This document shows, piece by piece, positions 33,033 through 45,025 of a stretch of DNA of 64,000 bases (position 1 is the first letter of the stretch; each line of letters starts with the position of its first letter). The stretch is taken from the NCBI GenBank assembly GCA_036510065.1, contig DATCEO010000230.1:1-64000 (forward strand), in the 5' to 3' direction. A model generated the notes under the pieces. The model was not told where the DNA came from. It searched no databases and was given only the letters and a program-made list of their open reading frames with translations. This DNA is from DASUBV01 sp036510065. GTDB taxonomy: Bacteria > Actinomycetota > Actinomycetes > Streptosporangiales > Streptosporangiaceae. A program made the position numbers and the translations under genes.

Positions 33033-33169
33033 CCCCGCTGCAGCTCGCGGCCCGTTATGCCGCCGGCGGCGGCCCAAATCTCCTAGGGGACTGCCCGCCT
33101 AGCCCGGTCGCAGGTACTTTGTCCTCCAGGTGCCACGGGGTGCCGTTGCCGGGAGCGGAAGGCGTTGTC

Positions 33170-33919
33170 ATGCAGGCAGAAATCAAGGGCAGCACCATGC
33201 CCATTCTCGAAGTCTCGCTCGGGCAGGGCGAGCAGCTGGTGTCGGCCCACGGCGAGCTGGCCTGGATGACCCCGAGTATCCAGATGTCGCAGACGACCAG
33301 CACCGGCGGGGGCGGCGGGGGACTCATGCAGGGCCTTAAGCGGGTCATGGGCGGCGGCGGGCTGTTCCTCACCCGTTACACCGGGCCCGGGTCGATCACC
33401 TTCGCGGCCAAGCTGCCCGGCCACATCGTGCCGGTCGACATCGCGCAGGGCCATGCGTACTACGTGCACCGGCACGGGTGGTTGTGCGGAACGGCGGGCA
33501 TCACGCCGAGCGTGGGACTGCAGCAGAGTTTCCGCGGCGGCGCGTACGGCGGCGACGGGTTCGTGCTGCAGAAGCTCGAGGGCCAGGGCCGGGCCTGGAT
33601 CGACCTGTCGGGCGAGCTCACGACGTATGAGCTGCCGCCGGGCCAGACGCTGCTGGTGCACCCGGGTCACGTCGGCATGTTCCAGGGCACCGTGCAGTTC
33701 CAGATCACCCGGATGCGCGGGATCTCCAACGCGCTGTTCGGTGGCGACGGGTTCTACCTGGTGGCCCTGACGGGACCGGGCCGGGTGTGGCTGCAGTCGA
33801 TGCCGATGGTCCAGCTCGCGGCGTCGCTGGCGCCCTACCTGCCGACCGCTGGCGGCGACGGGCGTGCGGCGGAGACGGGCGCGGTCGGCGGCATCATCGG
33901 CGACATGTTCCGCGGCTGA
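33170..33919 (+). CDS. AIM24 family protein
   Basis: 249 residues from the ATG at 33170 with GGAAGG upstream. The AIM24/TIGR00266 pattern is clear: LGQGEQLVSAHGELAWM, a glycine loop followed by LKRVMGGGGLFLTRY, then GDGFVLQKLEGQGRAWIDLS, ELPPGQTLLVHPGHVGMF and GDGFYLVALTGPGRVWLQSM. A double-psi/beta-helix-like barrel of unknown biochemical role, cytoplasmic or membrane associated. No functional link to the methyltransferase upstream is evident (137-bp gap). Confidence 0.85.
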   Translation: MQAEIKGSTMPILEVSLGQGEQLVSAHGELAWMTPSIQMSQTTSTGGGGGGLMQGLKRVMGGGGLFLTRYTGPGSITFAAKLPGHIVPVDIAQGHAYYVHRHGWLCGTAGITPSVGLQQSFRGGAYGGDGFVLQKLEGQGRAWIDLSGELTTYELPPGQTLLVHPGHVGMFQGTVQFQITRMRGISNALFGGDGFYLVALTGPGRVWLQSMPMVQLAASLAPYLPTAGGDGRAAETGAVGGIIGDMFRG

Positions 33920-34166
33920 GGCCGCGCGGCGGGCCGCCGCACTCAGCTCGTCTCGTCCTCGGTGACCGCACGTCGCCGGCTGGCCGCGGAAAGTTTCCGG
34001 TGAGAACTTGTTGGCTCCCGGGCGCCTGCCGGCTCCTACCGCTGTATCACTCCGGCTGTGCCTGGGCCTGACGTCCGCGCCGTCGAGGCCGGCGAGCCCT
34101 CGAGGGGCGGGCTGGGCGGCTCCGGCGCTGCGGCGCGCTAGGCCAGGAACGGAAGGAGTGGCCGAA

Positions 34167-34226
34167 ATGTTGCCCTACGACCCCTCTGGTATGGGGAGTT
34201 TCCCTCTACCGTGGGCCCATGCGTGA
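34167..34226 (+). CDS. 19-residue leader peptide overlapping the sigma factor start
   Basis: GGAAGGAG at 34151-34158, then ATG at 34167 encoding MLPYDPSGMGSFPLPWAHA and a TGA at 34224-34226, which overlaps the sigma factor ATG at 34219. The sigma gene has no convincing ribosome site of its own, so its translation may depend on this leader. Short and only supported by the ribosome site and overlap. Confidence 0.45.
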   Translation: MLPYDPSGMGSFPLPWAHA

Positions 34227-35844
34227 CTGCGACATCGCCGCCGCCATCGTGGCGGGTGATCCGGCCGGGCTCGCCACGGCCTACGACACTTACGGCGCGA
34301 GCCTGCACGCCTACTGCCGCACTCTGCTCGCCGAGCCCGCGGACGCGGCCGACGCCGTGCAGGACACGTTCGTCATCGCGGCCGCCAAGCTGGGCGGGCT
34401 GCGGGACTGGGACCGGCTCCGGCCGTGGCTGTACGCGGTGTCCAGGAACGAGTGCTACCGGCGGCTGCGCGGCCGGGCCCGGCAGGCTGACCTGGACGAG
34501 GCCGGCGAGATGACGGATGCCAGCGCCGACGTGGGCGCGCAGGCCGAGCGCGGCGAGCTGCAGGGCCTGGTCCTGGCCGCCATCGGCGGGCTGAATCCCG
34601 GCGATCGCGAGGTCATCGAGCTGAACCTGCGGCACGACCTGGACGGGGCCGACCTGGCTGACGCGCTGGGCGTCCCGGCCAACCAGGCGCACGCGCTCGC
34701 CTCCCGGGCGCGGGGTCAGCTGGAACGGTCCCTGGGCGCGCTGCTCGTCGCGCGAACCGGGCGGCGGCAGTGCGCCGAGCTGGACGCGATCCTCGGCGAC
34801 TGGGACGGCAGGCTGACGGTCCTGCTGCGCAAGCGGGTCAGCCGGCATATCGAGGACTGCGAGACCTGCGGCGCCCGCAAGCGCCGCGAGCTCAGCCCTG
34901 CGATGCTGCTGAGCGTGGTGCCGCTGGTGACGCTGCCGGCCGGGCTGCGCCATCAGGTGCTGCGGCTGGTGTCCGACTCCGGTCCCGAGGCGGTCGGGTA
35001 CCGAAACAACGTGGCCGCTCGCGCGGAGCCATTCGCCGATTCCGGCTTTCCCGTTCAGGTCACCCCGGCCAGCACAGCCGGGCGATCCTGGCGCGGGGCT
35101 GGCCGGGGTGGCGGGGGTCTCGGTGGCGAGGGTTCCGGTGGTGGCTCCGCTGACGGAGGCGCCGGCGGCGGGCTGGGCAGGCGGTGGTCCCGGCGGGTGC
35201 TCCTGGGCGGGACGGTAGCCCTGGTGGTCCTGCTCGGCGTCGCGGACGCGACCTACCTCCTGCTCAGCAATACCGGGCACGCCGCCGCGGCGATGCATCA
35301 GGCGGACCCGACGAGCCCGGTAGTCACGACGGTGCCGTCCTCGCCGACCAGCGGCCCGGCGCGGGCCAGGTCCGCCCCGCGGTCTTCCCGGACCGCCAGC
35401 CCATCGCCGCCCGCGTCGTCGAGCCCGGCCGCGCCGTCCTCCCCGGCCGCGAGATCGCCCTCGCCCTCGCCGTCGCGATCGCGCTCATCGCCGCCCCCGT
35501 CGCGGTCACCGTCACCCAGCCCGTCGCCTCAGCCGGATCCCGGCACCCTGACCGAGTCGCCGGCCGTCGTGGTGCTGCTGCAGTCACCGACTGGCGGCTC
35601 CTCGACCGGCGCGTTCACGCTGACGGCGTCCGGCGGCCCGGTCACCTTCGCCATCGTCGTGCCGGCCAGCGAGTCCTACCTGAGCGTCAGCCCGGCGAGC
35701 GGGAAGCTGAGCGCCGGACAGTCCCTGCAGGTCACCGTCACCCTGACGCCGAACCCGACCGGCCCGGCGCCGGCGTCCAGCAACACGCTGACCGTGAACC
35801 CGGGCGGCATCACGGTCACCGTCCAGTACTCACCGGCCGGCTAG
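34219..35844 (+). CDS. ECF sigma factor fused to zinc-finger, membrane and extracellular domains
   Basis: 541 residues. Sigma region 2 at about 15-85 (AYCRTLLAEPADAADAVQDT, WLYAVSRNECYRRLRGRARQ) and region 4 at about 115-175 (LNPGDREVIELNLRHDLDGA, LADALGVPANQAHALASRAR). Then an anti-sigma-like zinc motif H210-x3-C214-x2-C217 (HIEDCETC), a Gly-rich linker, one transmembrane segment at about 327-349, a Ser/Pro-rich wall-spanning stretch (~370-440) and a C-terminal beta-sandwich-like domain (about 445-541). So sigma and sensor/anti-sigma parts are in one chain anchored in the membrane, as in the ECF groups with C-terminal extensions. Signal unknown. Confidence 0.85.
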   Translation: MRDCDIAAAIVAGDPAGLATAYDTYGASLHAYCRTLLAEPADAADAVQDTFVIAAAKLGGLRDWDRLRPWLYAVSRNECYRRLRGRARQADLDEAGEMTDASADVGAQAERGELQGLVLAAIGGLNPGDREVIELNLRHDLDGADLADALGVPANQAHALASRARGQLERSLGALLVARTGRRQCAELDAILGDWDGRLTVLLRKRVSRHIEDCETCGARKRRELSPAMLLSVVPLVTLPAGLRHQVLRLVSDSGPEAVGYRNNVAARAEPFADSGFPVQVTPASTAGRSWRGAGRGGGGLGGEGSGGGSADGGAGGGLGRRWSRRVLLGGTVALVVLLGVADATYLLLSNTGHAAAAMHQADPTSPVVTTVPSSPTSGPARARSAPRSSRTASPSPPASSSPAAPSSPAARSPSPSPSRSRSSPPPSRSPSPSPSPQPDPGTLTESPAVVVLLQSPTGGSSTGAFTLTASGGPVTFAIVVPASESYLSVSPASGKLSAGQSLQVTVTLTPNPTGPAPASSNTLTVNPGGITVTVQYSPAG

Positions 35845-36284
35845 GGGCTGGAGTACAGCCGCTGCGGGGTCAGCATGACGACGGCCCGGCCTTCCTGCGT
35901 CATGACCAAGTCGTAGGCGGCCCAGTCGTCGTGCGTCCCGCCAGCCGCCTCGAACACCTCGCGCAGCAGCAGGCGCAGGCCCTCGGCGCTGAGCCCGGGC
36001 AGCTCGTCATCCGGCCCGGCCAGCTGGACCGGCCCCTCGGCCGCGGCCCACTCCCAGCCCGCCCGGACGACCAGGCTGGCGCGCGGCCGGGCGCGCAGGT
36101 GAGCTAGCTTGGCCGCCCCGCGCCGGGTCGTGAAGCCGATGACCTGCGCGCCGGTGACGGGGTGGGTGAGCACGCCCGCGTTGACCACCGAGGACTGGAT
36201 CGTGCCGTCCTTGCGCAGCGTGGAGACCACGCTGAGCCCGTGGTCGCGGCTTACCAGGTCGGCGAAGGCGGCGATATCGGTCAT
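35841..36284 (-). CDS. PPOX-class F420/FMN-dependent enzyme
   Basis: 147 residues: LSVVSTLRKDGTIQSSVVNA, VIGFTTRRGAAKLAHLRARP, ASLVVRAGWEWAAAEGPVQL and a C-terminal AVVMLTPQRLYSSP. This is the split-barrel family of actinobacterial F420-binding oxidoreductases; the substrate is unknown. Overlaps the sigma factor tail by four bases, convergent. Confidence 0.8.
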   Translation of the reverse strand: MTDIAAFADLVSRDHGLSVVSTLRKDGTIQSSVVNAGVLTHPVTGAQVIGFTTRRGAAKLAHLRARPRASLVVRAGWEWAAAEGPVQLAGPDDELPGLSAEGLRLLLREVFEAAGGTHDDWAAYDLVMTQEGRAVVMLTPQRLYSSP

Positions 36285-36293
36285 GCTCGGAGC

Positions 36294-36823
36294 CTAGCGG
36301 GGTTTCGCCTGGCGATCGGGGCGGCGGGCGATGAGGTTCATCGCGTCCAGGCGCAGCACGTCCTGATCGTCGGCGTTGATGAGCTGGCCCCGGGTGCGGA
36401 CCAGGCCGCGATCGGGCTTGGATCGCGACAGCCGGGCCTCCAGGATCGTCGTCCGCAGGCGCACGGAGGCGCCGGGCCGGAGCGGCGCCGGCCAGCGCAG
36501 CTCGTCGATGCCCGGCGAGGCCAGGCTGGCCACCCGGGAGAGGTAATGATCGGCGAGCAGCCGCATGAAGATGGCGGTGGTGTGCCAGCCGCTGGCGATC
36601 ACCCCGCCGAACGGTCCCGTGGCGGCGAACTCCGGGTCGGCATGGATCGGCTGCGGGTCGAAGACCCGCGCGAACTGGAGGATCTCCGGCTCGGTCACGT
36701 GGAGGTACCCGTACTCATAGACCGCTCCCGGCCGGTAGTCCTCGAGGTACCGGTCGTCGATGGGGGCGGCGAAGTCGTCCTCGCTCAGGGTCGTAGTCGC
36801 CGGGGCCGCCGGCGGCGACTGGC

Positions 36824-36827
<4 letters not shown>
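36294..36827 (-). CDS. MaoC-like hot-dog-fold dehydratase
   Basis: 177 residues from the GTG at 36827, which overlaps the metH stop by four bases (GTGA). MaoC features are a ILQFARVFDPQPIHADPEFA hydratase motif (Asp and His of the D-x5-H pattern), FGGVIASGWHTTAIFMRLLA and PLRPGASVRLRTTILEARLS. Probably hydrates or dehydrates an enoyl-CoA. Translational coupling to metH is odd metabolically; it may only be a passenger. Confidence 0.8.
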
Positions 36828-40486
<3,659 letters not shown>

Positions 40487-40695
40487 TTCGCTCCTTCGTC
40501 GCCGTGTACCCAGAGACGCGCGAACGTGGCGCGAGACTCTTTAGGCGTTTTTGTCCTGGTCGCCAAGCTGTCGTCAAATCTTTCCAGGTAATGCTTACGA
40601 TACCCGCTATCCGGCCGCGAGGCAGCCTTGGTCACTGGATCGCGGCACGGCTGGCCGCCATAGGAGCGGCCCGGCGGTGCGCCGCGGCCGGCGGC

Positions 40696-41733
40696 CTAGC
40701 TGCCGCCGTGGCCGGAGAGCTCGGCCCGCAGCATCGCCGCAGCCTGCGTCATGGCACTGAGCTTGCCGAACGCGGCCTGGCGGGGCAGGTACTTCATGCC
40801 GCAGTCGGGGGCGAGGACGATGCGCTCGGCCGCCACGTAGGGCAGTGCCCGGCGGATCCGGTCGGCCACCTGGTCGGCGGTCTCCACCGCCGGATCACCC
40901 AGGTCCAGGACGCCCAGGATGATGGTCTGGCCGGGCAGCTCCTTCAGCACCGAGCAGTCCAGGCCGGACTGCGCGGTCTCGATCGAGACCTGATCCGCCG
41001 AGCATTCCGTTAGCTCCGGAAGGAAGGAGTAGCCGGAGGGCCGCTCGTGGATGATCGCGGCGTAGCCGAAGCACAGGTGCACGGCCGTGGTGCCGGTGAT
41101 CCCGTCCAGCGCCCGGTTCAGCGCCCGGACCCCGTACTGGCGCGCCGCCTCCGGGCGCGCCTGCAGGTAGGGCTCGTCGAGCTGGACGATGTCCGCGCCG
41201 GCCGCGAACAGGTCGGCCACTTCCGCGTTGACCGCCTCCGCGTAGCCGAGCGCGGCTGCTTCCGCGCTCGGGTAGTAGTCGTTCTGCGCCTGCTGGGACA
41301 TGGTGAACGGGCCGGGCACGGTGATCTTGATGGTCCGGTCGGTATGCGCGCGCAGGAACTTCACGTCGGCCACCTCGACCGGGCGGCGCCGGCGGATCGG
41401 GCCGACGATCCGCGGCACCGGGTTCGGATGGCCGCTGCGGTCCAGGGCCGTGCCGGGGTTATCGATGTCCACTCCGTCGAGGGCCGTCGCGAAGGCGTTG
41501 GAGTAACTCTCCCGGCCGATCTCCCCATCGGTGATGATGTCGAGCCCGGCATCCTCCTGGGCCCGGATAGCCAGCAGGCTGGCGTCCCGCTGGGCCTGCT
41601 CCAGGAAGGCCGGGTCGACCCGCCATAGCTCGGTGGCCCGCACCCGGGGCGGGAACCGGTCGCCCAGCCGCGGCCGGTCGATCAGCCACTCGGGCTGGGG
41701 GTAGCTGCCCACCAGCGAGGTCGGGAAGAGCAT
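40696..41733 (-). CDS. MetE-like cobalamin-independent methyltransferase (C-terminal catalytic domain only)
   Basis: 345 residues from the ATG at 41733 (MLFPTSLVGSYPQPEWLIDR). Only the C-terminal-type barrel of MetE is present. Zinc-site residues are visible: His219 and Cys221 (TAVHLCFGYA), a Glu near 252 (VSIETA) and Cys311 (VLAPDCGMKYLP). Such short MetE paralogues act as core methionine synthases or as methyltransferases with other donors (corrinoid proteins, betaines). With metH and metF alongside, it belongs to methionine or C1 metabolism. Donor unknown. Confidence 0.8.
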   Translation of the reverse strand: MLFPTSLVGSYPQPEWLIDRPRLGDRFPPRVRATELWRVDPAFLEQAQRDASLLAIRAQEDAGLDIITDGEIGRESYSNAFATALDGVDIDNPGTALDRSGHPNPVPRIVGPIRRRRPVEVADVKFLRAHTDRTIKITVPGPFTMSQQAQNDYYPSAEAAALGYAEAVNAEVADLFAAGADIVQLDEPYLQARPEAARQYGVRALNRALDGITGTTAVHLCFGYAAIIHERPSGYSFLPELTECSADQVSIETAQSGLDCSVLKELPGQTIILGVLDLGDPAVETADQVADRIRRALPYVAAERIVLAPDCGMKYLPRQAAFGKLSAMTQAAAMLRAELSGHGGS

Positions 41734-41921
41734 GCTGGCCTCCGCGGGCTCGCGCCGCGCCGGACGTGCTCCCGGCTCGGCTGCTGTGCGGGTCCGCCTG
41801 CCGGGCCCGCCATCCAGGCCCCAAGTATGCAGCCAGCCGGGCTCCCGGCCAGCCGGGCCCCCAGCCAGCCGGGGCCTCATCCGGCCGAGCCCTCAGGGCA
41901 GCCGGGCCCAGTCAGCGGGCC
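41734..41921. repeat. CAGCCGGG-rich low-complexity spacer
   Basis: The MetF/MetE-like spacer contains about seven degenerate CAGCCGGGC-type units between 41829 and 41915. No gene or clear terminator. Confidence 0.5.
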
Positions 41922-42899
41922 TCAGGTCAGGCGCGGCCGCAGGCCCGCCTGCCGCAGGATGCCGGGGATGGTGCCCTCGCCGCCCGGCGCCATGATGTGC
42001 AGCCCGGCCAGGCCGGGGACCTGCACCAGCCCGGCGATCATCTCGGCGCATACCTGCTCACCGGCGGCCCGGAACTTCTCCGGCGAGCCGCTGGCTGCCT
42101 CCAGCCGGCTGGCGACGGCAGCGGGGATGTGCACCCCCGGCACCTCAGCCAGCCGGTGCAGCGCCCGCTGCGAGAGCACCGGGCCGACGCCGGCCAGGAT
42201 GTGGCAGCGCTCCAGCAGGCCGAGGCTGGCTACCTGGTCCATCCACCGCGCGAAGGCAGGCACGTCGAAGACGTACTGCGTCTGGACGAACTGCGCGCCC
42301 GCCGCGACCTTCCCGGCCAGCCGGGCCGCCGCCGCGTCCGGCGGCCCGGACGGGTCGGTCACCGCGCCCAGCAGCCAGGACGGCGGGGGTCGCAGCTCCC
42401 GCCCGGACATCAGCCGGCCCTCGTCCCGCATGGTCCGGGCGGCGCTCAGCAACTGGGTGCTGTCCAGGTCGAAGACCGGCTTGGCGTCGGGATGATCGCC
42501 GTGCCGCGGGTGATCGCCGGTCATGATCAGCACGCTGGGAATGCCCATCGCCGACGCGGCGAGCAGATCCGACTGCAGGGCGATGCGGTTCCGGTCCCGG
42601 CAGGTGAGCTGCATGATGGGCGCCACGTCGGCGTCGATGGCGGCCAGGCTGCAGGCCCAGGCCGCCAGCCGGGCGGTGGCGCTGGCGTTGTCGGTGATGT
42701 TCACCGCGTGAACCCAGTCCCGCAGCAGCACCGCCTTGCGGGTCACCGCGGCCGTGCTAGCACCGCGGGGCGGCCCGATCTCGGCCGTGACGGCGAGCTC
42801 TCCGGCCGCCAGGGCGCGTTCCAGGACGCCGACGGGGGGCGGCCGGTCCGCGGCCGGCCCAGCCTCGTCGGGGCCCCGACCGCCCGGTTTGCCCCCCAT
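41922..42899 (-). CDS. metF: methylenetetrahydrofolate reductase
   Basis: 325 residues. FAD-dependent barrel: AVTAEIGPPRGASTAAVTRK-like start (LAVTAEIGPPRG), HAVNITDNASATARLAAWAC, PIMQLTCRDRNRIALQSDLL, VLIMTGDHPRHGDHPDAKPV, AQFVQTQYVFDVPAFARWMD. Interconverts methylene- and methyl-THF. It is the intact MetF of the window, distinct from the frameshifted MetF-like gene at 25.3-26.4 kb. Together with metH it closes a methyl cycle. N-terminal ~25 residues are Gly/Pro-rich and variable. A GTG/ATG later start is possible. Confidence 0.88.
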   Translation of the reverse strand: MGGKPGGRGPDEAGPAADRPPPVGVLERALAAGELAVTAEIGPPRGASTAAVTRKAVLLRDWVHAVNITDNASATARLAAWACSLAAIDADVAPIMQLTCRDRNRIALQSDLLAASAMGIPSVLIMTGDHPRHGDHPDAKPVFDLDSTQLLSAARTMRDEGRLMSGRELRPPPSWLLGAVTDPSGPPDAAAARLAGKVAAGAQFVQTQYVFDVPAFARWMDQVASLGLLERCHILAGVGPVLSQRALHRLAEVPGVHIPAAVASRLEAASGSPEKFRAAGEQVCAEMIAGLVQVPGLAGLHIMAPGGEGTIPGILRQAGLRPRLT

Positions 42900-42923
42900 G
42901 GCGCAGGAGCCTACGTGATGGGG

Positions 42924-44213
42924 TCAGGTCGCCGCCCGGGCGGCGACCTGCTCGCCGGTGATCTGCGAGCTGACCTGGCGCGTGACCACGCTCAGCGGTC
43001 CCAGGCCGGACAGCGCGGCGCGCACCTGGCCGGCCAGCGCGGACGGAGCCGAGGTGGATTCCGCCATCCCGATCGCCGACACGCCGCCGAGCATGGCCGG
43101 GGTGAGCTCGCCGACGCCGGCGATGACCTGCGTGCGGGCACCGCCGTCGCGGGCCAGCCCGCACAGGTGGCGGGCATCGCCGCTGTCAGCCTGGCCGAGC
43201 ACCAGCATCAGGTCGCAGTCGGCGGCGATGGCGCGGACGGTCTGCGCGCGATCCGAGGGCGCGTAGCAGTACCCGTCCGGGTCCGGCCCGCGCGCGGACG
43301 GGAAACGCGACCGCAGCGCCGTGGCCACCGCGGCGGCGGACTCGACCGGAAGGCCCGGCTGCAGCAGGTACGACACCCGGCGGGCGTCGGTCACCCGCAG
43401 CGTGGCGGTCCCCGCGACGCTCTCGACCACCGCGGCCCGGCCGGGTGCGTGGCCGGTAATCCCGGCGGCCACCGCGTCCGCCGCGCGGCCGATGAGCACG
43501 AGGTCATCGCCGCGCTCGGCCAGGCGGGCCGCCTGGTCCTGGACGCCGGCCACCAGCGGGCAGGTGGCGTCGACCACGGTGATGCCGCGCTCGGCCGCCT
43601 CGGCCCGGACGCCGGGCGGGACGCCGTGCGCGGGGAAGATCACGATGTCGCCCGCCGGGACGCCGGCCAGCGAGGTGATCCGGCTCGTGCCCCGCGCGGC
43701 CAGCTCGCCGGCGGCCTCCGGCGGTGCGGCCAGGTCGCCGAGGATGTGCACGACGCGGCCCTCGCGGGCGTAGTCCAGGGCGGTGCTCCGGGCGGCCGCG
43801 AGCGCCCGGAGCGCCCCGCCGCACCAGGGACCGCCGGCGGCCAGCAGCCTGCGGGTGCCGACGACGGCCGCCCATTCCTCCACCGCGGCGCTCGCGGCGG
43901 CGGCGGCCAGCCGGTCATCGGGCGACGCCGCGGCGGCCAGCGCGGCGGTACTGCCATCCCGCTGCGGGCAGGTGACTAAGTAGACGATCGCGTCGCGGGC
44001 ATCGCGGGCGTCGCTGCCGGGATCATCCAGCCGCGGCACCGGGGCCAGGACGCTGGGCCAGCCCTTGCGCTGCAGCGAGCCCGCGATCAGCGGTCCGGCG
44101 GGGCAGGGCAGCTGGCCGCGCGCGGGGTCCCCGACCTGCGTGGGCACCAGCAGCTCACCGCGCCGGACGCTGATCCCTGGCGCCTGGAAATCGCGCACCG
44201 CAGACCGGTTCAT
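42924..44213 (-). CDS. IspH-like [4Fe-4S] protein lacking IspH active-site residues
   Basis: 429 residues from the ATG at 44213. Residues ~115-429 align in order with IspH (HMBPP reductase): Cys131 (GGPWCGGALRALAAA), His196 (IFPAHGVPPGVRAEA), Cys218 (VVDATCPLVAGVQDQA), Cys316 (GYCYAPSDRAQTV). The iron-sulfur cysteines are kept. The substrate/acid motif HPE of IspH is absent (IGRAADAVAAG), and the TQNRQ and SSNS elements are APSDR and ADSGD. A ~110-residue N-terminal extension is unlike IspH. So it is a paralogue unlikely to make isoprenoid precursors; lies 24 bp from metF and possibly serves C1 or sulfur metabolism. Confidence 0.7.
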   Translation of the reverse strand: MNRSAVRDFQAPGISVRRGELLVPTQVGDPARGQLPCPAGPLIAGSLQRKGWPSVLAPVPRLDDPGSDARDARDAIVYLVTCPQRDGSTAALAAAASPDDRLAAAAASAAVEEWAAVVGTRRLLAAGGPWCGGALRALAAARSTALDYAREGRVVHILGDLAAPPEAAGELAARGTSRITSLAGVPAGDIVIFPAHGVPPGVRAEAAERGITVVDATCPLVAGVQDQAARLAERGDDLVLIGRAADAVAAGITGHAPGRAAVVESVAGTATLRVTDARRVSYLLQPGLPVESAAAVATALRSRFPSARGPDPDGYCYAPSDRAQTVRAIAADCDLMLVLGQADSGDARHLCGLARDGGARTQVIAGVGELTPAMLGGVSAIGMAESTSAPSALAGQVRAALSGLGPLSVVTRQVSSQITGEQVAARAAT

Positions 44214-44516
44214 CGCTTGTCCATCCCCCGTGGTGCGACGCCGGGCAGCTGGCCCGGCTCGCGGCGCAGCCTCCTGGCGGGCCCGCCGCGACACCGGTAC
44301 CAGCGGCATACCCAGGTATGCGCCGCGCCGCACGTCTACGGCGCCCTGAGCTTCGGGACTTTCGCCCGCGGCCGCTGGCCCTGGAATTCAGTGTCCCGCG
44401 CCTGACGCCCGGACCCCGGACATGACACGCGGAAACTCCGAGCCCTTAGGCATCTTTTCCTACCAGGAATACCTCTAATAAGCTGAACAGGATGCCCGTC
44501 CACGAGCGAGGAGGAC
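44214..44516. other. divergent intergenic region, IspH-like gene / carbonic anhydrase
   Basis: 303 bp without a supported gene. The last 70 bases turn A/T-rich (44440-44482) and contain AGGAATACCT (44465-44474), an 8/10 palindrome, before a GAGGAGG ribosome site at 44508-44514. Likely promoter/operator for the carbonic anhydrase. Confidence 0.45.
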
Positions 44517-44522
44517 ATGACC

Positions 44523-45011
44523 ATGTCCCACACTGACGAGCTACTGGAGCACAACCAGCGGTACGCGCAGTCGTTCGCCGGCCCGCTGCCGCTGCCGCCC
44601 TCGCGCGGAGTCGCGGTGGTGGCCTGCATGGACGCCCGGCTCAACGTCTACGCCATCCTCGGCCTGGGCGAGGGGGAAGCCCACGTGATCCGGAACGCGG
44701 GCGGCGTCGTGACCGACGACGAGATCCGCTCGCTGACCATCAGCCAGCGCCTGCTGGGGACTCGCGAGATCATCCTCATCCATCACACCGAGTGCGGCAT
44801 GCTCACCTTCACCGATGACGGGTTCAAGGCGAGCATCCAGGAGGAGACGGGCATCAAGCCGCCGTGGGCGGCCGAGGCCTTCAGCGACCTGGAGGGCGAC
44901 GTCCGCCAGTCCATCGCCCGGATCAAGACCAGCCCGTTCATCCCGCACACCGACGCCGTGCGCGGCTTCGTCTTCGACGTGGCCACCGGCCAGCTCAACG
45001 AGGTCAGCTAG
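44523..45011 (+). CDS. beta-carbonic anhydrase (Rv1284-like)
   Basis: 162 residues. Zinc and catalytic residues: Cys35-x-Asp37-x-Arg39 (VACMDARL), His88 and Cys91 (IHHTECGM). Conserved EGEAHVIRNAGGVVTDDEIR, LTISQRLLGTREIILIHHTE and C-terminal RGFVFDVATGQLNEV match the mycobacterial Rv1284 class. Interconverts CO2 and bicarbonate in the cytoplasm. ATG at 44523 is preferred over 44517 because GAGGAGG is then eight bases away and the start aligns with the family. Confidence 0.92.
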   Translation: MSHTDELLEHNQRYAQSFAGPLPLPPSRGVAVVACMDARLNVYAILGLGEGEAHVIRNAGGVVTDDEIRSLTISQRLLGTREIILIHHTECGMLTFTDDGFKASIQEETGIKPPWAAEAFSDLEGDVRQSIARIKTSPFIPHTDAVRGFVFDVATGQLNEVS

Positions 45012-45025
45012 CGGGGGCGGGGCGG

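Noticed and set aside
40487..40695. Cobalamin or SAM riboswitch upstream of metH
   Set aside because: I could not find a B12-box-like core or the SAM-aptamer helices in the leader on either strand.
41766..43979. 737-codon plus-strand frame opposite metF and the IspH-like gene
   Set aside because: Antisense shadow, Arg/Gly/Ala-rich, no homology; both minus-strand genes show conserved motifs.
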